From: Incurvaria masculella
Taxonomy: Eukaryota; Arthropoda; Insecta; Lepidoptera; Incurvariidae
DNA: 64,000 nucleotides
Direction: 5' to 3'
NCBI GenBank assembly: GCA_946894095.1
Contig: OX335657.1
Span: 18,600,001-18,664,000, forward strand
Shown here: in pieces, positions 31,541 to 42,500 of the stretch
Numbering within the stretch: position 1 is the first letter of the stretch
Layout of the letters: every line of letters starts with the position of its first letter
Made by a program: the position numbers and the translations under genes
The notes under the pieces: model-generated
Told to the model about the DNA's origin: nothing
The model's database searches: none
What the model saw: only the letters and a program-made list of their open reading frames with translations

Positions 31541-31544
31541 ACAG

Positions 31545-34500
31545 ATGTCGCTGGCGGACATCGCGGCGGACGGCGCCATGCGCGACGACCGCCTCCGCCA
31601 CATCTACAAGTTCTGCTCGCCGGCGCTCGTGAGTACTCTACACGACCCACCCTTTCTCTTCCTCTCCGACCCCTCTCTGACCCCTCGCTCTACAGATGTC
31701 GCTGGCGGACATCGCGGCGGACGGCGCCATGCGCGACGACCGCCTCCGCCACATCTACAAGTTCTGCTCGCCGGCGCTCGTGAGTACTCTACACGACCCA
31801 CCCTTTCTCTTCCTCTACAGATGTCGCTGGCGGACATCGCGGCGGACGGCGCCATGCGCGACGACCGCCTCCGCCACATCTACAAGTTCTGCTCGCCGGC
31901 GCTCGTGAGTACTCTACACGACCCACCCTTTCTCTTCCTCTACGAACCCTCGCTCTACAGATGTCGCTGGCGGACGGCGCCATGCGCGACGACCGCCTCC
32001 GCCACATCTACAAGTTCTGCTCGCCGGCGCTCGTGAGTACTCTACACGACCCACCCTTTCTCTTCCTCTACGACCCCTCGCTCTACAGATGTCGCTGGCG
32101 GACGGCGCCATGCGCGACGACCGCCTCCGCCACATCTACAAGTTCTGCTCGCCGGCGCTCGTGAGTACTCTACACGACCCACCCTTTCTCTTCCTCTACG
32201 ACCCCTCGCTCTACAGATGTCGCTGGCGGACGGCGCCATGCGCGACGACCGCCTCCGCCACATCTACAAGTTCTGCTCGCCGGCGCTCGTGAGTACTCTA
32301 CACGACCCACCCCTTCTCTTCCTCTCCGACCCCTCTCTGACCCCTCGCTCTACAGATGTCGCTGGCGGACATCGCGGCGGACGGCGCCATGCGCGACGAC
32401 CGCCTCCGCCACATCTACAAGTTCTGCTCGCCGGCGCTCGTGAGTACTCTACACGACCCACCCTTTCTCTTCCTCTCCGACCCCTCTCTGACCCCTCGCT
32501 CTACAGATGTCGCTGGCGGACATCGCGGCGGACGGCGCCATGCGCGACGACCGCCTCCGCCACATCTACAAGTTCTGCTCGCCGGCGCTCGTGAGTACTC
32601 TACACGACCCACCCTTTCTCTTCCTCTCCGACCCCTCGCTCTACAGATGTCGCTGGCGGACATCGCGGCGGACGGCGCCATGCGCGACGACCGCCTCCGC
32701 CACATCTACAAGTTCTGCTCGCCGGCGCTCGTGAGTACTCTACACGACCCACCCTTTCTCTTCCTCTACGACCCCTCTCTGACCCCTCGCTCTACAGATG
32801 TCGCTGGCGGACATCGCGGCGGACGGCGCCATGCGCGACGACCGCCTCCGCCACATCTACAAGTTCTGCTCGCCGGCGCTCGTGAGTACTCTACACGACC
32901 CACCCCTTCTCTTCCTCTCCGACCCCTCTCTGACCCCTCGCTCTACAGATGTCGCTGGCGGACATCGCGGCGGACGGCGCCATGCGCGACGACCGCCTCC
33001 GCCACATCTACAAGTTCTGCTCGCCGGCGCTCGTGAGTACTCTACACGACCCACCCTTTCTCTTCCTCTACGACCCCTCGCTCTACAGATGTCGCTGGCG
33101 GACGGCGCCATGCGCGACGACCGCCTCCGCCACATCTACAAGTTCTGCTCGCCGGCGCTCGTGAGTACTCTACACGACCCACCCTTTCTCTTCCTCTCCG
33201 ACCCCTCTCTGACCCCTCGCTCTACAGATGTCGCTGGCGGACATCGCGGCGGACGGCGCCATGCGCGACGACCGCCTCCGCCACATCTACAAGTTCTGCT
33301 CGCCGGCGCTCGTGAGTACTCTACACGACCCACCCTTTCTCTTCCTCTACGACCCCTCTCTGACCCCTCGCTCTACAGATGTCGCTGGCGGACATCGCGG
33401 CGGACGGCGCCATGCGCGACGACCGCCTCCGCCACATCTACAAGTTCTGCTCGCCGGCGCTCGTGAGTACTCTACACGACCCACCCTTTCTCTTCCTCTA
33501 CGACCCCTCTCTGACCCCTCGCTCTACAGATGTCGCTGGCGGACATCGCGGCGGACGGCGCCATGCGCGACGACCGCCTCCGCCACATCTACAAGTTCTG
33601 CTCGCCGGCGCTCGTGAGTACTCTACACGACCCACCCCTTCTCTTCCTCTCCGACCCCTCTCTGACCCCTCGCTCTACAGATGTCGCTGGCGGACATCGC
33701 GGCGGACGGCGCCATGCGCGACGACCGCCTCCGCCACATCTACAAGTTCTGCTCGCCGGCGCTCGTGAGTACTCTACACGACCCACCCTTTCTCTTCCTC
33801 TACGACCCCTCGCTCTACAGATGTCGCTGGCGGACGGCGCCATGCGCGACGACCGCCTCCGCCACATCTACAAGTTCTGCTCGCCGGCGCTCGTGAGTAC
33901 TCTACACGACCCACCCTTTCTCTTCCTCTACGACCCCTCGCTCTACAGATGTCGCTGGCGGACGGCGCCATGCGCGACGACCGCCTCCGCCACATCTACA
34001 AGTTCTGCTCGCCGGCGCTCGTGAGTACTCTACACGACCCACCCCTTCTCTTCCTCTCCGACCCCTCTCTGACCCCTCGCTCTACAGATGTCGCTGGCGG
34101 ACATCGCGGCGGACGGCGCCATGCGCGACGACCGCCTCCGCCACATCTACAAGTTCTGCTCGCCGGCGCTCGTGAGTACTCTACACGACCCACCCCTTCT
34201 CTTCCTCTCCGACCCCTCTCTGACCCCTCGCTCTACAGATGTCGCTGGCGGACATCGCGGCGGACGGCGCCATGCGCGACGACCGCCTCCGCCACATCTA
34301 CAAGTTCTGCTCGCCGGCGCTCGTGAGTACTCTACACGACCCACCCTTTCTCTTCCTCTACGACCCCTCGCTCTACAGATGTCGCTGGCGGACGGCGCCA
34401 TGCGCGACGACCGCCTCCGCCACATCTACAAGTTCTGCTCGCCGGCGCTCGTGAGTACTCTACACGACCCACCCTTTCTCTTCCTCTACGACCCCTCGCT

Positions 34501-36577
34501 CTACAGATGTCGCTGGCGGACGGCGCCATGCGCGACGACCGCCTCCGCCACATCTACAAGTTCTGCTCGCCGGCGCTCGTGAGTACTCTACACGACCCAC
34601 CCCTTCTCTTCCTCTCCGACCCCTCTCTGACCCCTCGCTCTACAGATGTCGCTGGCGGACATCGCGGCGGACGGCGCCATGCGCGACGACCGCCTCCGCC
34701 ACATCTACACGTTCTGCTCGCCGGCGCTCGTGAGTACTCTACACGACCCACCCCTTCTCTTCCTCTCCGACCCCTCTCTGACCCCTCGCTCTACAGATGT
34801 CGCTGGCGGACATCGCGGCGGACGGCGCCATGCGCGACGACCGCCTCCGCCACATCTACAAGTTCTGCTCGCCGGCGCTCGTGAGTACTCTACACGACCC
34901 ACCCCTTCTCTTCCTCTCCGACCCCTCTCTGACCCCTCGCTCTACAGATGTCGCTGGCGGACATCGCGGCGGACGGCGCCATGCGCGACGACCGCCTCCG
35001 CCACATCTACAAGTTCTGCTCGCCGGCGCTCGTGAGTACTCTACACGACCCACCCCTTCTCTTCCTCTCCGACCCCTCTCTGACCCCTCGCTCTACAGAT
35101 GTCGCTGGCGGACATCGCGGCGGACGGCGCCATGCGCGACAACCGCCTCCGCCACATCTACAAGTTCTGCTCGCCGGCGCTCGTGAGTACTCTACACGAC
35201 CCACCCCTTCTCTTCCTCTACGACCCCTCTCTGACCCCTCGCTCTACAGATGTCGCTGGCGGACATCGCGGCGGACGGCGCCATGCGCGACGACCGCCTC
35301 CGCCACATCTACAAGTTCTGCTCGCCGGCGCTCGTGAGTACTCTACACGACCCACCCCTTCTCTTCCTCTCCGACCCCTCTCTGACCCCTCGCTCTACAG
35401 ATGTCGCTGGCGGACATCGCGGCGGACGGCGCCATGCGCGACGACCGCCTCCGCCACATCTACAAGTTCTGCTCGCCGGCGCTCGTGAGTACTCTACACG
35501 ACCCACCCTTTCTCTTCCTCTACGACCCCTCGCTCTACAGATGTCGCTGGCGGACGGCGCCATGCGCGACGACCGCCTCCGCCACATCTACAAGTTCTGC
35601 TCGCCGGCGCTCGTGAGTACTCTACACGACCCACCCTTTCTCTTCCTCTACGACCCCTCGCTCTACAGATGTCGCTGGCGGACGGCGCCATGCGCGACGA
35701 CCGCCTCCGCCACATCTACAAGTTCTGCTCGCCGGCGCTCGTGAGTACTCTACACGACCCACCCCTTCTCTTCCTCTCCGACCCCTCTCTGACCCCTCGC
35801 TCTACAGATGTCGCTGGCGGACATCGCGGCGGACGGCGCCATGCGCGACGACCGCCTCCGCCACATCTACAAGTTCTGCTCGCCGGCGCTCGTGAGTACT
35901 CTACACGACCCACCCTTTCTCTTCCTCTACGACCCCTCGCTCTACAGATGTCGCTGGCGGACGGCGCCATGCGCGACGACCGCCTCCGCCACATCTACAA
36001 GTTCTGCTCGCCGGCGCTCGTGAGTACTCTACACGACCCACCCTTTCTCTTCCTCTACGACCCCTCGCTCTACAGATGTCGCTGGCGGACGGCGCCATGC
36101 GCGACGACCGCCTCCGCCACATCTACAAGTTCTGCTCGCCGGCGCTCGTGAGTACTCTACACGACCCACCCCTTCTCTTCCTCTCCGACCCCTCTCTGAC
36201 CCCTCGCTCTACAGATGTCGCTGGCGGACATCGCGGCGGACGGCGCCATGCGCGACGACCGCCTCCGCCACATCTACAAGTTCTGCTCCCCGGCGCTCGT
36301 GAGTACTCTACACGACCCACCCCTTCTCTTCCTCTCCGACCCCTCTCTGACCCCTCGCTCTACAGATGTCGCTGGCGGACATCGCGGCGGACGGCGCCAT
36401 GCGCGACGACCGCCTCCGCCACATCTACAAGTTCTGCTCGCCGGCGCTCGTGAGTACTCTACACGACCCACCCTTTCTCTTCCTCTACGACCCCTCGCTC
36501 TACAGATGTCGCTGGCGGACGGCGCCATGCGCGACGACCGCCTCCGCCACATCTACAAGTTCTGCTCGCCGGCGCTC
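31545..36577 (+). repeat. RECK: Tandem array of 36 copies of one RECK exon with its intron
   Basis: Each unit is a coding exon starting ATGTCGCTGGCGGAC and ending GCGCTC, preceded by a pyrimidine-rich tract and TCTACAG and followed by GTGAGTAC. Starts are 31545, 31696, 31821, 31961, 32089, 32217, 32356, 32507, 32647, 32798, 32949, 33089, 33228, 33379, 33530, 33681, 33821, 33949, 34088, 34239, 34379, 34507, 34646, 34797, 34948, 35099, 35250, 35401, 35541, 35669, 35808, 35948, 36076, 36215, 36366 and 36506. Exons are 84 nt (23 copies) or 72 nt (13 copies); the short form lacks 12 bases in frame. Spacers are mostly 67 or 56 nt and once 41. Exons are nearly invariant; one copy has Lys to Thr (34,646) and one Asp to Asn (35,099). 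Confidence 0.95.
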
Positions 36578-39500
36578 GTGAGTACTCTATACGACCCACC
36601 CCTTCTCTTCCTCTCCGACCCCTCTCTGACCCCTCCATAGACCTAGCATGCGCGCGCAGCGCGCTGACCCCTCGCTCTACAGATGTGATCCCTGTTATAC
36701 ATTGATGTAATGGGTATTCATCTCCGACCCCTGCAATTCAATTCATAAGCAATTCAATTCATGACTACAAAATATTGAAAAAATATTAGTGGATCCAAAC
36801 CAATGTAAGCTGGCGAAATGGTCCCAAATAAAAGGATCAGGCAGGTGGCTGCTCCTATTGAAATAACAATCAAAGGCATCCCCTAAGATACATTCAGTCG
36901 GGCATGAAAGCTATAAAAATTTAAAAAACAGAAATATATAAACGCTTGGTGCAGCAGGATAATAAAGCCATTAGAAATATTTGTCTCTGCTCATTTTAAA
37001 CCTACTCTCATATTCCTTACTAATACTTTAATCGATTTCTTAATTATATTTTTACGATAAAATATACGAATACAAAAAGCTCCGTTCTCAGATAATAGTT
37101 TTTATGCGATCCAGTCACAATACGGCTGATATCCGCCTCGCCAGGGTTGGCACTGCGAGGGTAGCGAGTGTAATGCGAGCCGGCCCGGCCGAGTTCCGCG
37201 ACGTAAGCGGACACTGCGTTCTGTGTGGTGTTGTCTCCGCTGTCTCCGCGCGCCCCCGCCGCCGCGCGATGAATGGGCGGCGGCGGAGGAGGAGGCGTTC
37301 TGTTGTCGTGGTGGTGCGCGGTGATCAGGTTACGGCTGGGGCGGCGCGGGGCGGGCTGCGTCGGCGCACAGACTACAAACAGCGGGAGTCTCCATACAAA
37401 CTCTTTGTCCCTCAATTTGAAAGTACATAGTATGTAGTAGAAAAAAGACTAGCGAAGATGTGATCGGGTACACAGACAAGATTAGGGGGCCGAGCTTGTT
37501 TGGATTAGCGATCATGTGTCACTGTTAACCTCCACCGCCGCCGCCACCGGGGCGCCCGCGCCGTCGCGCCGGAGACTTGTTGCCACCGTTTCAGTATCCT
37601 AGAGCCAGCCTGGAGCTACGTTTGATAAAATTGGACCAATGTTATTTTAGGATGACCCTTTTAATCGGTTTTCGGTTGGTCTAACGTCTGAGCTTCGGTT
37701 ATTATATCTGTGCAGTTTGGAAGAACTAAGAGGACACTTACAAAAAGAAGTGAAATCTCACCCAACATTTATAATTTGAGAATGGAACCAGGTCTCGTTA
37801 CGCTTTAGCCATAAAGAGAAGTGGGATAAACACTATCATGAAGATCTGTTCTTGTTGCAGATAGACTTCTGGATCTGCATGAACGAGACTATTCAAGGTA
37901 CGCATATTTCCTTTTTAGGGTTCCGTACCCAAAGGGTGCCAAACGGAACCCTATTACTAAGCCTCAGCCGTCCGTCCGTCCGTCACAGGGCTTTATCTCA
38001 TGAACCGCAATATGTAGACAGCTGAAATGTTCACAGAGTGTCTGTTTTTGTTGCCGCCATAATGAGAAATAGTAAAAATAAAAAATAAAAGAGGTTACCA
38101 TACAAGAAACGTGATTTATTTCGGTCAAATATTGTATAATCGTACGGAACCCTTCGTGTGCGATTCTGACTCGCACTTGGCCGGTTTTTTTCAATGTATG
38201 TAATTCGAAACGGATGGTACCCACAGAACAAAGAAAAGATGTACCACACCCGCCGTCATGATATTGGCCCCGACACGCCGCCGAATTCCCGGGGGAATTG
38301 GGTGTCATGCCAAGCCCTATCCTTGCACGGCTGCGTTGGATGGAAAACATAGAAACATTTTCATTGCCGCTTCGAGGATCACTCTATCCGATGCGGTGAT
38401 AGCTGTCCGGGCGGGTTTGATTTACCCTCTCACCAAGTAAGGGAAGAAGACCTGAAGTTTTACATGGATTCCAAAGCATGGAGCAGCTCGCATTTCTAAC
38501 GAAATGCACTTATTCAAGTCAGAAATGTAAAGAACGTTGTGTAAAGAACGGAGCGGGGATTGATCATCTGTGTCATGAACATATAGATAGATAGTTAGAA
38601 CATAGAACAGTGGAATTCAATACGATTAGTACTGATAAACAAAACCATATACGCGGGCGCAGCTATTTCTATGTACTTCCTATTTCTATGAACAAAACTA
38701 AGGGTCGAGTGCACGACGCCTCGTAAAGTGTTATCCGTTACTGATTACATTTGACGATGATGTGACGGCTAATCGCCCATCATATGAAATTGAGTTGCAC
38801 GTAACATATTTTCGTCAATGTTAGCTTGCCAGGCGTCAGACTACAAATAGTCCCTCGAAACAATCGGCAAAAATGTTTGCTGTATGGCAACTCTCAGAAC
38901 CGCTGAGCTGACATAGTACCGTCCTTCTCCCACAGTATAGAATCAGAAAGGGGCAGGGAAAATTAAAGCACCATCTAGCGTCAACCATTCGTACTAACAA
39001 ACAAAACAGATGCTCTTGGAGCCGCGGGGTGGCGCTACTAGCGCCCAATATGTCGGCTTGCCATCAGCTGTTGGTAGCACCACAGATTACATAGATATAG
39101 CGCCGAAATTTTTAATCTTTAGAACCGGGTGTCAGGCTAATAATTATGAAAAACAAAGCATTGTATTTTATGAATGGCAACGTTTGCCTATTATGTAAGG
39201 TCCAATAAAATTGCAAAAAAGGGACTTTTGATTTGGACAACAGGCTAAAGCCGACAAACATAATCTTACACTTCAAAAGACTTACAAACGTTACAGAAAC
39301 ACATGCATCAAAGCCACAAAGGTCGCAAAGGAACTTTACATAAATAAAGACTTACACAACAATAGACATAACCCGAAGAAGGTATGGAAAATAATAAAAG
39401 ATGTTGCTGCATTACCTTCCAAACAAAAAAACCACAGTGAAATCAGTGGACCGGACTGCATTAACTTATATTATGCTAACGTTGGACAAAAACTTGCAAA

Positions 39501-42500
39501 TATTACTTTGACTAAACTTAACACTACCGAAGCTTCCCTTACCTCTAGAGCAAGAAGGCAAAACCCAAAAGCACCTTTCTCTTTCTTCATGTACCCAACT
39601 GACGAACAGGAAATATATAATACCATTAATGCCCTTAAAACTGACAGTGCCGCAGGATGGGATGATATCACAGCAATATTTCTAAAAAAAATGCACAACC
39701 ACATAATAGAACCCTTAGCCCACATCATTAATACGAGTATCTCTACTGGCACTTTTCCTAATTCCTTCAAAAAATCAGTCATAGTCCCTATTTACAAAGC
39801 CGGTGATAAAACATTAGTCTGCAACTATCGACCAATATCCCTGCTAACAACGCTGTCCAAAATCCTAGAAAAAATCGTAAAAAGAAGGCTTAGTAATTTC
39901 CTAGAGACTAACAATCTACTTGCTTCTAACCAATATGGTTTCCGAGTAGATAAATCTACGGAAAAAGCTGTTGCAGATCTAACTCACCATGTGTCAACAA
40001 ACTTGGACTCTGGACGGCGCTGCCTTGGAGTTTTTCTTGACTTGGCAAAAGCCTTTGATACCGTCTCACTCCCAATACTGCTTGCCAAACTTGAACGCTT
40101 AGGTATCAGAGGAGGTCCACTAAAATGGTTTGAAAGCTACCTATGCGAGAGAAAGCAACAAGTACGCGTCAATGAAGTAGCAAGCTCTCACATAAACGTA
40201 GAATACGGTGTTCCACAAGGAAGCGTTTTAGGACCAGTCTTATTTCTTATCTACATTGATGACATGTGCTCAAAAATAATCAAAGGATGTAAAATAATAA
40301 CATACGCAGATGACACTGTATTAATCTTCACAGCGTCTACTTGGGATGAAGCATATACTCTTGCAGCCAATGGTCTCGCAAAGATTAAAAACTGGCTATC
40401 CAATAACCTCCTAACGTTAAACATAAATAAAACTAAGTACATGAGTTTTAGCATAACAAAGGCAACTCAACCTGACTCAACACACTCCCTGTGTATTCAC
40501 TCTTGCGACATGAACGCCACACAAAGAAACTTCGCTCAGTGCTCCTGCGAAACTCTAGAAAAGGTTACGCAGATCAAATACCTAGGAGTAATTCTAGATG
40601 AAAACCTGTCTTGGCGGGCGCATATCAGAACATTGGCATCAAGAGTGAGGAAACTTATTTATGTTTTTCGCAATATTCGCAATATTTCTGACAAATCCAT
40701 CTTGAAGCTAGTTTACACATCTCTATGCCAGTCTATACTCACGTACTGTATTACTTCTTGGGGAGGTGCTGCCAAAACCCTTATGCTAGAGGTAGAAAGA
40801 GCTCAACGAGCTGTGCTAAGGGTAATGCAAAAAAAGCCATACAGATACCCAACGCACAATCTACACAATGAGAGCAATCTCTTAACATTAAGGCAACTTT
40901 TCATTTCTTCTATACTAAACGAACAGCGCTCTAAAGGTTTCCAAGCAAGCGTACTAACTCGTTTCACACGTTCTTTAAATCAAAGGTCAGTTCCCAAAAC
41001 TGAAACTCGTTTCGCTCAGCGTTTCGCTTACTTTCTTGGCCCGTACATATATAACAGAATATTACTTTACAACAAATTTACTAGGACTAACAAGCACGAT
41101 TTTAAACAGCAGGTAAATGGGTGGCTACTAGCACAAAACTATGAACAGACAGAAAATCTACTCTGTATAGTTAGCTAGTAACGACTTTATAAAGCCAACT
41201 ATTTTCTACGAGTCCCCTCCCTTCCCTCACATTACACCACACCACACATCCTATCACCTTACACACATATACCAACATCACACACAATACCTATACACAT
41301 ACACTAACACAAAATCATTTCATAACATCCAAATCACAACTTCGGATCGATGTTCATGTATTTGTTTATTATTTTTTTTAATGCGCAACCTCTTTCCCAT
41401 GATACAGTCAAGCACTAGTTTGGGAAAGAGGGAACATAACTGTTTTTCTACTGTACCTTTATAAAATAAAATTTGATTTGATTTGATTTGATTTGATACT
41501 TTGAATTATTATTTGATCATGATTTCGACGGTGGTCAATGGGTCGGGAGTGATTACGATTAGAGGTTAGCTTTAGCGATCAACGTAATGTTTAAATTTCG
41601 TGCAACGCAAAATTTGCCTGATCCGGCCTTAATCATACTGTTACGAGCGCGCCATCTGTTGGAGTTCGGCTGCAACGTCGATGCGTTTCGTCAACAGATG
41701 GCGCTGCTTACAACTTCTATCGCGATAGTGATTTGGCAGTGCTGGTACAATATAATAAAAATGTTTGGCGCATCTGGCTGAGAGCAATTTCTGGAACGGT
41801 CGGGCGATTCCCGATGGAGATTGTTCTCGGCTGGCCCGCCAGGTGGGGGGCGCCTAGAATTCGGTGGAGTTTTCTAGAAAGAAGCTCCACCGATATAAAA
41901 GGCGCCTCAGCCAGCACTGCCGCCAGTCTATTTTTGGAAGCGAAGTGAGCGACAACAAGCGATATAGAAGTGCAGTGAACTAGCTCTCAGTGATACAGTT
42001 CAGCGATAATTAGAATTTGGTGATCGAAGTGACACAAAATTGTCGTTGTTTGTGTTTCATTTGTGAATTGTTTTCAATAAAGGATTATTTGTTAACTTTT
42101 GGTGTTTCTACTCTAATCCGCACCCTACCAGCGTAACAATACTTTGACGGTGATGTTGACGTGCACGAGCGTACGTGCAACCGGCCCTAAATATTTGCAG
42201 GTTTATATTCGAGTAGTATTAATAGTATTCTTAGGCCTACGTTCTGCGAATACTATTTCTCATTATGTGGTTCTACTCATAGAAGAGTTTTGCATCAAGT
42301 GGGTCCTCGCTCAGACAACATCAAGTGCGTCACTCCGATTATTATGCACGGGAAGGGAAAGATTGAACTCAAGTGCTGCCAAGTGTCAGTACGAGGAGAC
42401 TAAAGAAGAGCGGGCAAAAAGTACCAATAGCGTTCACCATATTTAAAGGGTCTTCCTATGTAAATAGTAGTGTAAATAGTTATGGTGGAACGAATATGTT

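Noticed and set aside
31545..36577. CRISPR-like or satellite array
   Set aside because: The repeated part is a coding exon with splice sites and there are no unique spacers; spacers are themselves repeated.
31529..36640. Dozens of overlapping Arg-, Pro- and Ser-rich reading frames on both strands
   Set aside because: They are read-throughs of the tandem unit across exon and spacer. Unit lengths of 151, 140, 139 and 128 change frame at each copy, so they are shadows of the array.
37044..37430. Overlapping frames in the CpG-rich block after the array
   Set aside because: Arginine-rich frames on both strands of a GC-rich patch, with no RECK-like sequence and no supported splice sites.
41587..42446. 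Three small plus-strand frames
   Set aside because: They lie in the solo LTR and its flank and have no protein-like features.
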